In this document: positions 55,248-63,926 of the stretch, piece after piece
Layout of the letters: each line of letters begins with the position of its first letter
Numbering within the stretch: the stretch's first letter is position 1
Assembly (NCBI GenBank): GCA_035384965.1
Contig: DAOOJE010000004.1
Location: 95,572 to 159,571 of the forward strand
Direction: 5' to 3'
DNA length: 64,000 nucleotides
DNA from: JAAYVZ01 sp035384965
GTDB lineage: Bacteria > Acidobacteriota > Thermoanaerobaculia > Thermoanaerobaculales > Thermoanaerobaculaceae
Program-made: the position numbers and the translations under genes
Notes under the pieces: generated by a model
The model's database searches: none
Seen by the model: the letters and a program-made list of their open reading frames with translations, nothing else
What the model was told of the DNA's origin: nothing

Positions 55248-56309
55248 ATGTCGAAGGTCCTGATGTCGGTCGCGTGCGCGTTGCTGGCCGCGGCGGCAAC
55301 CGCCCAGACCCCGAAGGAGCTGCTCGAGATGACGCGCGGCGAGTTCGACGGCCTGGCCGCCACCGCCACTGTCCGCTTCGATGGGCGCGACTGGAGCAAG
55401 TCCGAACTGGTCAAGGAGCTGGACCGCCGCGCCAAGGGCCCCGGCGCGATCCCGCGAGGCAAGGAGGTGACCATCGGCGCCGCGCGTGCGCGCGGCGCCA
55501 GCGCCACGCAGGCAACGCAGAGCAGGGGTTCCTCGAGGCTGCGGCCGGAGACGCTTCAGGCGCTGAAGACGGCGAAACCCACGGACGGGCCGCAGATCCT
55601 CGAGGCCCCGCAGTCGCTGTCTCCGTGCGCCGGACAGGGATACCCCCCGAGCCAGATCATGGGTTGTAATCTGATTTATTCTCCAGGGACCAAGCTCACG
55701 CTGCTCGGGCAGTTCCCGGGCGGCGGGATCGACCTCGAACTCGTCTCTCCTCAGGCGTTCCCCAACCTCGACATTCCGGGACTCGAACCGTCCCCTCCTG
55801 GCTCGATCCTCCACTTCCGCGTCCCGTGCACCATCAGCGGCGTGAAGGACCACACCGCGAAACTGCAGGCAATTGTTCTCGGCGAGTCGAGCAACCAGGT
55901 TCCCGTCCAGTTCAAGGCTTCGCGTGTCTACAGTAGTGCGTCTCCGTCGTGGGTCAGCCAGTCCATTGCCGCGACCGCCGACAGCAACGTCAAGCTCACC
56001 CCGGGACATGGCGACGCGCCGGCCTGGTGCAAGGACTCCTTCGGCGCCAAACACTCCGACCAGAACATGGCCTACGGTGTCGACACCCTCAAGGTCGTCG
56101 TGCCGGGTTCCTGCACGCTCGTGGGGGCCGATCTCCGCTGGGACACGGTCAACGGGCAGGAAGTTCCGGGGACCTGGGTCATCGAGAAACGCCGCTCGCT
56201 CAGCGGCAACACCCTCGAGATCGAGCTGATGTGGGGAACGATCGGCTCTGGCCTTGTCTACGGCATCGAACCGAGGGTCACGGCCATCGCGGGCTTCCCG
56301 TGCACGTGA
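55248..56309 (+). CDS. Secreted protein of unknown function
   Basis: A 353-residue protein with a signal peptide (MSKVLMSVACALLAAAATAQ), a basic helical region to about residue 110, and a beta-rich C-terminal part with several cysteines (SPCAGQGYPPSQIMGCNLIYSPGTKLTLLGQF; CTISGV; WCKDSF; SCTLVGADL; FPCT). The paired cysteines suggest disulfides in an exported protein. No family recognised. GCGAGGAGG precedes the ATG. It diverges from the gene at 54246-55103. Confidence 0.75.
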   Translation: MSKVLMSVACALLAAAATAQTPKELLEMTRGEFDGLAATATVRFDGRDWSKSELVKELDRRAKGPGAIPRGKEVTIGAARARGASATQATQSRGSSRLRPETLQALKTAKPTDGPQILEAPQSLSPCAGQGYPPSQIMGCNLIYSPGTKLTLLGQFPGGGIDLELVSPQAFPNLDIPGLEPSPPGSILHFRVPCTISGVKDHTAKLQAIVLGESSNQVPVQFKASRVYSSASPSWVSQSIAATADSNVKLTPGHGDAPAWCKDSFGAKHSDQNMAYGVDTLKVVVPGSCTLVGADLRWDTVNGQEVPGTWVIEKRRSLSGNTLEIELMWGTIGSGLVYGIEPRVTAIAGFPCT

Positions 56310-56416
56310 GCCGGCGGCGTGTTCCAGATGGGCCGGGGTCGCGAGTCGGCCGGCCCCAGGCCCGGTGTCCCCATTCGCGCCACCCTGACGTGAACCTGTT
56401 CGAAGGGAGAACCACG

Positions 56417-57100
56417 ATGCGCACCCACTTCTCGCTCCGATCTGCACTGGCCGCCGCGCTACTGCTCGTGCCGGCGCTGGCACTTGCGCAGGCGAAACCC
56501 AGGCCGACATCGGCCGCGCCGCCGATCGCCCACACCGGTGGCCTGCCCATGGGAGTGATCACCGGAAAGCCGGACTACACGGTCACGATGTCGCCGGCCT
56601 CCGGCTGGCCGACCCAGTTCACCGTCACGAACGAGGGCGCCGACTCCACCGCCGCCACCCTCCTCAAGGTGACGGCCACCTTCGTGCCCCGCGAGCCGGC
56701 CAACTGCGGCAGTCTGCCGACCAACACCGGCAATATGGTCAAGGACTTCGTCAACTCCCTTAACAACTTCTTCGAGTGTGGGAACGAGGCTGCATGGTAT
56801 GAAGAGACATGTGGCCAGGCCTTCCCCGAGATCGTCGAACCGATCGCCCCGCTCAGGAACGGCGAGTCGAAGTCGGTCTCCAGGCCGTCAAAAGCCGCGT
56901 CGCTGGCGAAGAACGTCGGCCTGATCAAGCCGAAACCAGCCAGCCAGCAACGCGGCACACACATCAAGGAGGTCGGCGTCGTCCTCGTGTGCGCCTGGGA
57001 CGTCACGGCCACCGCCGACGCCGGTTCCGACGTCCAGGAGGCGTCCGAGGGCAACAACGCCGTCACGCGTCGCGTCTACCGCGAGGTCAAGCTCCAGTAG
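56417..57100 (+). CDS. Secreted protein with a CARDB-like beta domain
   Basis: A 227-residue protein with signal peptide MRTHFSLRSALAAALLLVPALALAQ. The mature part starts with a proline-rich stretch and then PDYTVTMSPASGWPTQFTVTNEGADSTAATLLKVTATFVP, a pattern like CARDB/Ig-type adhesion domains. It ends VCAWDVTATADAGSDVQEASEGNNAVTRRVYREV, a CARDB-like closing strand with the E-x-N-N motif. Four cysteines are present. It lies 107 bp downstream of the previous secreted protein on the same strand. GAAGGGAG precedes the start. Confidence 0.75.
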   Translation: MRTHFSLRSALAAALLLVPALALAQAKPRPTSAAPPIAHTGGLPMGVITGKPDYTVTMSPASGWPTQFTVTNEGADSTAATLLKVTATFVPREPANCGSLPTNTGNMVKDFVNSLNNFFECGNEAAWYEETCGQAFPEIVEPIAPLRNGESKSVSRPSKAASLAKNVGLIKPKPASQQRGTHIKEVGVVLVCAWDVTATADAGSDVQEASEGNNAVTRRVYREVKLQ

Positions 57101-57138
57101 ACTCCACGCTCCGGGCCGCGCAGCGCACGCACGGGGGC

Positions 57139-57548
57139 TCACGGGCTCCCGTTCGTTCGTCGTCTCCGGAACCCAGGTCGAACGCGCCAGAACGCGACGA
57201 GAGCCCGCATCGCCTCGAGGATATGCCCCGGTTGCCGCAGGATCGTCTCCTCGAGCGACGGTGCGTAGGCGACGAAGGTGTCCTTGGCGCCGACCCGGCG
57301 CACCGGGGCGTCGATTTCGAGGCACAGCTCGTCGGCGATCCGCGCCGCGATCTCGGCGCCGAAGCCGAAGGACAGGATGTCCTCGTGCACCACCAAAGCC
57401 CGATGCGTCCGGCGCACGGACGCCTCGATCGCCGCCCAGTCGTACGGCGCCAGCGAGCGCAGGTCGATCACTTCGGCGAGCAGCCCCGACTCCTCCTCGA
57501 GGCGCTTCACGGCCTGAACGCTGCGCACCACGGTGGCGCCGTAGGTGA
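57139..57548 (-). pseudogene. 2-Oxoacid dehydrogenase E1 beta, C-terminal remnant
   Basis: The frame LTYGATVVRSVQAVKRLEEESGLLAEVIDLRSLAPYDWAAIEASVRRTHRALVVHEDILSFGFGAEIAARIADEL ... DTFVAYAPSLEETIL matches the transketolase C-terminal domain of thiamine-dependent E1 beta subunits (pyruvate or branched-chain 2-oxoacid dehydrogenase). Only about 135 residues remain. The N-terminal two thirds, including the thiamine-binding part, are cut off near 57548, where IS91-type transposase sequence begins. It is therefore a broken gene, unless the rest was lost through assembly. Confidence 0.8.
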
Positions 57549-58199
57549 GCGGAGGGCTTGCTGTCGGAGGAGCGGACGCCGCTGCGGCTGTCGTGGCGGC
57601 ACTCGGGCTATTCGGTGCACACCTCGGTCACGGTTCCGCGCGATGACCGCGACGGGCTCGAGCGGCTGGCTCGGTTGCGCCCGCCGGTGAGCCTCGAGCG
57701 CCTGCACGTGGGCGAGGACGCACAAGCGATCGCCTACGCGGGCCGCAGGCGGGGCGGCACCAGCAGAGCCGGACTGAGCTCGGCCCCGCTCGACCCGAAG
57801 GAGTTCCTCGCTCGCGTGCTCATGCACATTCCCGAGCCGCGCCGGCACGTCATCCGGTCCTACGGCGCGTACTCCAACGTCGTGAGGGCTCGGCGCGCGC
57901 GGCACGCGGCCGTGACGGTCGGCGGCGAGGCGGCGCCGGCGCCTCCACCCCCGCAGCACGAGCCGGCCAGGCTCGAGTGGCGGGCGGCGCGCCGCCGCTG
58001 GGCGGAGCTCATTCGCCGCATCGACGAGGTCGACCCCCTGGTGTGCCCGCGCTGCCACGGCCCGATGCGGATCATCGCGTTCATCACGGAGCCCAGGGTG
58101 ATCGGGATAATCCTCAGGCACCTTCAGGCCACGGGCGTCGACGCGCGCAGCCCGCCCGGCACCGATCCCTCCTCACGGAAGCGCACGGTCACCGCGTGA
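57549..58199 (+). pseudogene. IS91-family transposase, C-terminal half
   Basis: About 216 codons are open from the junction to the stop at 58199. The sequence FSVxxSV-like HSGYSVHTSVTVPRDDRDGLERLARL, then FLARVLMHIPEPRRHVIRSYGAYSN, then the zinc-ribbon-like DPLVCPRCHGPMRIIAFITEPRVIGIILRHL is typical of the C-terminal part of IS91/IS801-type rolling-circle transposases. The N-terminal half with the catalytic tyrosines is missing. It lies exactly between the cut E1 beta gene and the foreign DNA. The 230 bp after the stop (58200-58430) show no gene and may include the oriIS end. Confidence 0.75.
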
Positions 58200-58435
58200 C
58201 CGTCACGCCTCGACCACCCGTGCCGCGCACGACACGAGGCACGAGCCCGGCGAAGCCCCGCCCGCCACCCCGCCGCCCGGGGCTGCTGCCGGCCTCATGC
58301 CAGTCCTGCGACATTCGCACCCGCTGAGATCGCCCTCCGGCACGACGGCCCGGCCGGAAATCCCCACCACCTACGCCTCACAAAACCTTGACCCCGCCTC
58401 CAGCGAGCCCTACCATGCTGGCAGTGAGAAAGGAA

Positions 58436-59422
58436 ATTCCTGTTTATCGGCCGGTGCATGGATTGATCTCGCCAACGAGAAATTAGGATTGTCCACCCGC
58501 TTCATTGGCGGGACGAAAGGCTCGCATCTTGTACTCGATCACCCCGAACTGCGTCAGATGATCGGCGATCACGAGTTTTTCTTCGAGAACAAGGATGGCC
58601 GCATCGTGTTGGTCTTCCCGCTTTACGACCGCCTCCTGGTCGGGACCTCGGACCTGCAAATCGAGAATCCTGATGAAGCGTTCTGCACCGACGAAGAGAT
58701 CGAATACTTCCTTTCGATGATCGCCCGGGTGTTCCCACAGATCAAGGCGGGACGGGAACATATCGTGTTTCAGTTTTCGGGCGTACGTCCGCTTGCCTAC
58801 AGCCACGTCGAAGACGACCGGACAGATCACGTGCGATCATGCCATAGAGGTGGTCAGCGGCGATTGGACGGGATTGACTTTCCCCGTCTATTCGCTTGTC
58901 GGCGGCAAGTGGACTTCGTATCGCGCGTTTTCGGAGCAGGCAGGGGATAAGGCTTTGACATATCTTGGATTGCGGAGACAGAAGAGCACGCGCGACCTTC
59001 CGATTGGCGGCGGACGCAGCTTCGCGCGCAATATGGATGAACGGAAGAAGCAAATGGAAGCGCTTGCCGCGTGGACCGGGCTTGACAGGGAGGGGCTGGA
59101 GCTCCTTTACGAGCGATACGGTTCACGCGCGGAGGCGGTGGCGGACTATCTCAAACGCGGAAGCGACGAAATTCTAAAGACTGTTCCGGGATACACCCGC
59201 CTTGAAATCGCCTTCCTTGCCCTCAATGAAAAGAAATTGCATTTGGATGATCGCGTTTTGCGCTGCGCCATGCTCGCCATGCTTGGGCAATTGACGAAGG
59301 CGGGATTGGTTGAATTGGCAGAAGTGACGGGCGAAGCCCTCGGCTGGACGGGGGAGCAGAAAACTGCCGAGGCGAAGCGCGCACTGCCCATATTGGCGGG
59401 CAGGCACGGGGTCCGTTTGTGA
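58436..59422 (+). pseudogene. glpD: Glycerol-3-phosphate dehydrogenase (GlpD-like), 5'-truncated and frameshifted
   Basis: GlpD homology begins abruptly (AGAWIDLANEKLGLSTRFIGGTKGSHLVLDHPELRQMIGDHEFFFENKDGRIVLVFPLYDRLLVGTSDL), so the FAD-binding N-terminus, about half the usual 500 residues, is missing. Near 58815-58825 the frame shifts. The second frame carries TGQITCDHAIEVVSGDWTGLTFPVYSLVGGKWTSYRAFSEQAGDKAL and the C-terminal helical domain to 59422. The DNA here is much less GC-rich than upstream. A sequencing or assembly error could explain the single-base shift, but not the missing N-terminus. Confidence 0.78.
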
Positions 59423-59447
59423 GGCCGATGGTAGAATTACGTCCTCT

Positions 59448-60368
59448 ATGAATCTTTCCGTAGTCGTTCCTGTTTATCGCGGGGAAGAAACCATCGAGTC
59501 CCTCGCAGACCGTCTGGCAGTGATTCTGCCGTGCGTCGCCAAAAAGTACGAAGTCATCTTTGTCCACGACGGCAGTCCCGACCGAAGTTGGGATGTCATC
59601 GAACGTCTCGTCGAAAAGTACAAGTGGGTGAGAGGCATCCGTCTCATGCGAAATTACGGACAGCATAATGCGACGTTGTGCGGTGTGCGCGGCGCTCAAT
59701 GTGAAGTCATTGTCACAATGGATCAGGATTTGCAGCACCCACCCGAGGAAATTCCGACACTGATAAATAAACTGGAGGAAGGCTTCGACGTGGTGTACGG
59801 CGCGCCGCGCAAACTGCCGCAGGGATTCTGGCGGAACGTGCTGACGGCGAATATCAAAGCCCTGCTGGCGCGCGTGATGGGTGTGCCGTCGGTGAAGAAC
59901 ATATCGGCGTTTCGCATCTTTCGCGCGCACCTGCGCGAGGCGTTTGTGAATTTCCAAAACCCATCCCTGACTCTCGACGTTTTGTTGTCCTGGGGCACCA
60001 CGCGCTTTGCATCCGTGCCGGTGGATATGCCCCGCGCCGAACGCTCGAACTACGGTTTCTTTGCGCTTGTAAAGGCCGCCATGTTGATCCTCACCGGTTA
60101 CAGCACCGCGCCCCTGAGGTTGGCGAGTTGGATCGGTTTCGCAATGACGCTGTTCGGCGCAGGGGTTTTCGCTTACGTGATGTTCATCTATTTCACGGCG
60201 GGAAGCCTGCCCGGATTTCCATTCCTGGCATCCCTCATCTCGTTGTTGGGCGGCGCGCAACTCTTTACGCTCGGCATCTTCGGCGAGTATCTCGCGCGCA
60301 TCTTCAACCGTTCGATGGATCGCCCGTCCTACATCATTCAGGAAACAATCGGTGGGAAGAAGCGGTGA
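59448..60368 (+). CDS. GT2 glycosyltransferase, polyprenyl-phosphate type
   Basis: A 306-residue glycosyltransferase family 2 protein. The GT-A domain starts MNLSVVVPVYRGEETIESLADRL, the metal-binding DxD is D92-x-D94 in VTMDQDLQHPPEE, and the C-terminus has two membrane helices (SWIGFAMTLFGAGVFAYVMFIYF and SLISLLGGAQLFTLGIFGEYLARIF). This layout matches ArnC/GtrB-like enzymes that load a sugar onto undecaprenyl phosphate at the cytoplasmic face. The sugar is unknown. It is the first intact gene after the breakpoint, and its stop overlaps the next start (GTGA). Confidence 0.9.
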   Translation: MNLSVVVPVYRGEETIESLADRLAVILPCVAKKYEVIFVHDGSPDRSWDVIERLVEKYKWVRGIRLMRNYGQHNATLCGVRGAQCEVIVTMDQDLQHPPEEIPTLINKLEEGFDVVYGAPRKLPQGFWRNVLTANIKALLARVMGVPSVKNISAFRIFRAHLREAFVNFQNPSLTLDVLLSWGTTRFASVPVDMPRAERSNYGFFALVKAAMLILTGYSTAPLRLASWIGFAMTLFGAGVFAYVMFIYFTAGSLPGFPFLASLISLLGGAQLFTLGIFGEYLARIFNRSMDRPSYIIQETIGGKKR

Positions 60369-61063
60369 ACGTCGTCATCCTTCAACCGTCATACATTCCA
60401 TGGCGCGGCTACTTCGATCAGATCCGCCGCGCCGACCTGTTCATCTTTTACGACGACGTGCAGTACGACAAGCACGGCTGGCGCAACCGCAACCAGATCA
60501 AAACCGCGCAGGGCAAACAATGGCTGACAATCCCCGTTCACAGCAAGGGCGTGACGGAAGGGATTCCCATCAAAGATGTGCGGATTGACTGGTCCAAGCC
60601 GTGGGCGAAGAATCATCTCAAAGCATTGACCTTCGCCTATGCAAAAGCGCCTCACTTCGCTTTGTTCGCCCCGTGGCTCGCCTCCGTTTACGAACACCGC
60701 GACGAATTCCTGGCAGACTTCACCATCTGGCTGACGATTGAGATTGCGCGCAAGATCGGGATCGCCCACACGCGCTTTATGCGCTCGTCCGAAATTCCCG
60801 GCATTGACGGGCAAAAGACCAGGCGGTTGATCCAGATTCTCGAGCGCGTCGGCGCCAAGCATTACATCAGCGGACCCTCCGCGTGGGATTACATCGAGCA
60901 GGACCAATTCGACGCGGCGGGCATCACGCTGGAATACATGGAATACAATTATCCCGAATACCCGCAACTATACCCGCCGTTCGATCCGTTTGTGACGATT
61001 TTGGATTTGATGTTTATGACGGGCCCGGACGCGTCGAACTATCTTATCGCCCCGAAGGTTTGA
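60365..61063 (+). CDS. WbqC-like family protein
   Basis: A 232-residue WbqC family protein. The N-terminus VVILQPSYIPWRGYFDQIRRADLFIFYDDVQYDKHGWRNRNQIKT and the later GIDGQKTRRLIQILERVGAKHYISGPSAWDYI are typical. WbqC proteins occur in O-antigen and surface polysaccharide clusters, but their reaction is not firmly known. The GTG at 60365 overlaps the glycosyltransferase stop by 4 bp. The frame is open upstream, but the coding pattern starts here. Confidence 0.88.
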   Translation: MNVVILQPSYIPWRGYFDQIRRADLFIFYDDVQYDKHGWRNRNQIKTAQGKQWLTIPVHSKGVTEGIPIKDVRIDWSKPWAKNHLKALTFAYAKAPHFALFAPWLASVYEHRDEFLADFTIWLTIEIARKIGIAHTRFMRSSEIPGIDGQKTRRLIQILERVGAKHYISGPSAWDYIEQDQFDAAGITLEYMEYNYPEYPQLYPPFDPFVTILDLMFMTGPDASNYLIAPKV

Positions 61064-61118
61064 ATGGAAGCCGGCCTGAAATTCGAGAATTCTCGGGACG
61101 CATGCAAAGGAATGACGC

Positions 61119-61754
61119 ATGAGCATTGACGAGACCCAAAGGAAACTGAACGAGTATTTTTCCAAAAAACTCGAGGCCTTCGGAATGACGCCCAAAGGCG
61201 TGGACTACAACGGCCCAGAGGCGCAGGAAATTCGCTTCGAGCAACTGGTGAAGGTCATCAATCCGGTTTTCCCCTTCACGGTCATGGATTACGGGTGCGG
61301 TTACGGCGCGATGTTCGATTTCCTTCACAGGAAGGGCTGGAAGTTCGAATACTACGGCGTTGACCTGATCGAAAAGATGGTGGAGGCGGGCCGCAAGGCG
61401 CACAAGGATTTTCCCAACGCGCATTTCACGACGGACGAGAACGAAGTCCCGCAGGCGGATTATCTGCTGGCGGGCGCAATCTTCAATATCAAACTCGATG
61501 CGGCTTATTCGGATTGGCAGTATTTCGTTATGAAAACACTCCGCCGCATGAATGAACTGTGTTCCAAAGGTTTTTCGTTCAACATGCTTACGAAGTATTC
61601 CGACGAAGACCGCATGTTGCAGAGGCCCGATCTCTTCTTCGGTGATCCGCTTTTTTTCTTCGATTTTTGCAAGCGCAACTTTTCGCGTAATGTGGCTCTG
61701 CTCCACGATTACGGTCTGTACGACTTTACGATCCTTGTCCGCAAGGATGTGTAG
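61119..61754 (+). CDS. Class I SAM-dependent methyltransferase
   Basis: A 211-residue protein with the SAM-binding motif I VMDYGCGYGAMFDFL at residues 55-69. The acidic turn after the next strand is YYGVDLIEKMVEAGRKA, as in Rossmann-fold methyltransferases. The substrate is probably a sugar or glycolipid of this cluster, inferred from context only. The start at 61119 is 55 bp after the WbqC stop. The next gene begins 2 bp after its stop. Confidence 0.85.
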   Translation: MSIDETQRKLNEYFSKKLEAFGMTPKGVDYNGPEAQEIRFEQLVKVINPVFPFTVMDYGCGYGAMFDFLHRKGWKFEYYGVDLIEKMVEAGRKAHKDFPNAHFTTDENEVPQADYLLAGAIFNIKLDAAYSDWQYFVMKTLRRMNELCSKGFSFNMLTKYSDEDRMLQRPDLFFGDPLFFFDFCKRNFSRNVALLHDYGLYDFTILVRKDV

Positions 61755-61756
61755 GA

Positions 61757-62704
61757 ATGCGCGTCGTTCAGGCGCCGCGCGCCTCGGTGATCCTTTACAA
61801 CCTGCTCGCTTCCGGCGCGAATTTGCGTCCATGGCTTTTGCCTGCCGATATTTGCCCCGTCGTTCCGTTGACTCTTTTCAGGGCGCGCGTGCCGTTTGCG
61901 TTCGTGGATATTTCGGAACGGACCCTGCACATGGATCCGGATCAGGCCGAAGGTCTGATAAAGACGCGAAAATACGGCGGACTTTTGTATGCTCATACCT
62001 ACGAGGAGGCATCCACGCCGGATGTTTTTTTCAAAACGGTCAAATCGAATCATCCCGGTTTGTTCTTGTTGGACGAGCGCTGTCTGTGCGCTCCAGATGT
62101 CGAACCTCCATCGGGCGCGGTCGCCGATTTGATTCTGTTGAGCACGGGGTACGCGAGAATCGTAGAGTTGAATCGCGGCGGCTATGTCTTCATCCGTGAG
62201 GATGCGAATGATCGAGCCTCCCATTTGCCGTATGCCCAAAACGACTTGAACGATCTCGAGTCGGCGCATAAACAAGCCGTTCGGGATCGCATGAAGTACG
62301 AGTATCGCGACAGTCACTGGCTCGAAACGGATGCCGATTTGCCCGCATGGTTTGCTTATCGGCGGCAAATCGAAGAAAAACTTCTCGCTTCGCTTTCGCA
62401 TCGTGCGGAGATCAATACGGTCTATTCCGAAAGACTGCCGGGCGGGTTTCGATCGCCTCAGGCGTATCAAACCTGGAGATTCAACATCCGCGTGAAAGAC
62501 AAGCAGCGAATCCTGGATGCGATTTTTGCCGCCGATTTGTTTGCCGGCTCGCATTACGCCTCTCTTGCCGGTATCATGTCCGATGGCTGCGCGCCGGCTG
62601 CTGAATCTCTTGCCGATGAAGTGATCAATCTTCTTAACGACCATCATTTTACACGATCTCAGGCTGAAAGGGTCTGCGATATGATATTGGAGAATTCGTC
62701 GTGA
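61757..62704 (+). CDS. Aminotransferase-fold protein lacking the PLP lysine
   Basis: A 315-residue protein that resembles the DegT/DnrJ/EryC1/StrS aminotransferase fold in length, strand pattern and the segment LDERCLCAPDVEPPSGAVADLILLSTGYARIVELNRGGYVF. In active members that region reads S-F-x-x-x-K-x-x-x-x-G-x-G-G, with the Schiff-base lysine. Here the place is held by Ala133-Arg134. The protein therefore probably binds no internal aldimine and may be a pseudoenzyme or structural partner. It lies upstream of the intact WecE-like gene, whose GTG start overlaps its stop by 4 bp. Family assignment by eye is tentative. Confidence 0.6.
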   Translation: MRVVQAPRASVILYNLLASGANLRPWLLPADICPVVPLTLFRARVPFAFVDISERTLHMDPDQAEGLIKTRKYGGLLYAHTYEEASTPDVFFKTVKSNHPGLFLLDERCLCAPDVEPPSGAVADLILLSTGYARIVELNRGGYVFIREDANDRASHLPYAQNDLNDLESAHKQAVRDRMKYEYRDSHWLETDADLPAWFAYRRQIEEKLLASLSHRAEINTVYSERLPGGFRSPQAYQTWRFNIRVKDKQRILDAIFAADLFAGSHYASLAGIMSDGCAPAAESLADEVINLLNDHHFTRSQAERVCDMILENSS

Positions 62705-63843
62705 ATAGTCTTTGCGTTGACTTCAATCGTCCCATCCTCGCCGGCAATGAACTCGAATACATTCGTCAGGCTGTTGAAAACGCGCATCTTTCCGGCGACG
62801 GCGCGTTTACGAAAAAAACCCACGCGCTTTTGGAACAGGAACTCGGCGTTCCCAAAGTCTTGCTGACCACCTCCTGCACGCACGCGCTCGAAATGGCCGC
62901 GATTTTGCTGGATATTCAGCCCGGCGACGAAGTGATTATTCCCGATTTCACCTTTGTCTCGACGGTCAACGCGTTCGTGCTGCGCGGCGCAGCGCCTCGC
63001 TTCGTGGACGTGAGGCCTGATACGCTCAATTTGGATGAATCCAAACTCGAGCAGGCGATTACGCCGCGTACGAAGGCGGTCGTCCCTGTGCATTACGCGG
63101 GCGTCGGCTGCGAGATGGACAGGATCCTCGCCATAGCCCATCAGCACGAACTGGCCGTCGTCGAAGACAACGCGCACGGGCTGTTCGGAAAATACAAGGG
63201 AAAACATCTCGGCACGTTTGGCGCGCTGGCGGCCCAGTCCTTTCACGAGACGAAGAACTTCACCAGCGGCGAGGGCGGCGCGCTGTTGATCAACGATCCC
63301 GGCCTGGCAGAGCGCGCCGAGATCATCCGCGAGAAAGGGACCAACCGCTCGCGTTTCTTCCGCGGTCAGGTGGATAAATATACGTGGGTAGACATCGGCT
63401 CATCATACCTTCCATCCGAAATCCTTGCCGCGTTTTTGTTTGCCCAACTCGAACAGCGCGGGAAAATTCAACTGCATCGAAAACAGATCTGGGAAATGTA
63501 TTACGCCAGCCTGAAAGACTGGGCGTCCGCACACGATGTTCAATTGCCGCATGTCCCCGAAGATTGCGAGCAGGCCTATCACATGTTTTACATGCTTTTG
63601 CCGAATCTCGAACTGCGGCAAAAACTCATCGCGTATCTGCGCGGGCGCGGCATCTACTGCGTGTTTCATTACCTGCCTCTGCACCTCTCCGACATGGGAC
63701 ACAAATTCGGCGGCAAGCCCGGCGATTGCCCCGTGACGGAACGCGTCAGCGACCGGTTGATTCGCCTGCCGTTTCACAATGGCTTGACGAGCAATCAGCA
63801 GGAAATGGTCATTGACGCGATACGGGAATTCAAATTCCAATGA
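62701..63843 (+). CDS. wecE: dTDP-4-amino-4,6-dideoxygalactose transaminase-like enzyme (RffA/WecE)
   Basis: A 380-residue DegT/DnrJ-type aminotransferase. Signature blocks are VLLTTSCTHALEMAAILLDIQPGDEVIIPDFTFVSTVNAFV, D156 in VVEDNAHGLFGKYKG, and the PLP lysine K185 in SFHETKNFTSGEGGALL. TSCTHALEM and the HETKN motif are characteristic of RffA/WecE, which aminate dTDP-4-keto-6-deoxyglucose to the 4-amino-galacto sugar. The start is GTG at 62701, overlapping the upstream stop. It ends as the next ATG begins (ATGA). Confidence 0.9.
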   Translation: MNSLCVDFNRPILAGNELEYIRQAVENAHLSGDGAFTKKTHALLEQELGVPKVLLTTSCTHALEMAAILLDIQPGDEVIIPDFTFVSTVNAFVLRGAAPRFVDVRPDTLNLDESKLEQAITPRTKAVVPVHYAGVGCEMDRILAIAHQHELAVVEDNAHGLFGKYKGKHLGTFGALAAQSFHETKNFTSGEGGALLINDPGLAERAEIIREKGTNRSRFFRGQVDKYTWVDIGSSYLPSEILAAFLFAQLEQRGKIQLHRKQIWEMYYASLKDWASAHDVQLPHVPEDCEQAYHMFYMLLPNLELRQKLIAYLRGRGIYCVFHYLPLHLSDMGHKFGGKPGDCPVTERVSDRLIRLPFHNGLTSNQQEMVIDAIREFKFQ

Positions 63844-63926
63844 AGAACGTTCTGGTCACTCCCCTCTTCCACACGGAAACGCACACACGGGCCTGCCTCG
63901 AAATCGTAAGTGACGCATTTCACTGA
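63840..63926 (+). other. Start of a further gene, open for 28 codons only
   Basis: The ATG at 63840 overlaps the wecE stop codon by 4 bp and opens MKNVLVTPLFHTETHTRAC, a plausible start of a sugar-cluster gene. It meets a TGA at 63924. The inverted pair AGTGA ... TCACT, separated by 6 bases, surrounds the break near 63905. The last 74 bp have no recognisable frame. Insertion of foreign DNA or a mobile-element end is possible. Confidence 0.4.
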
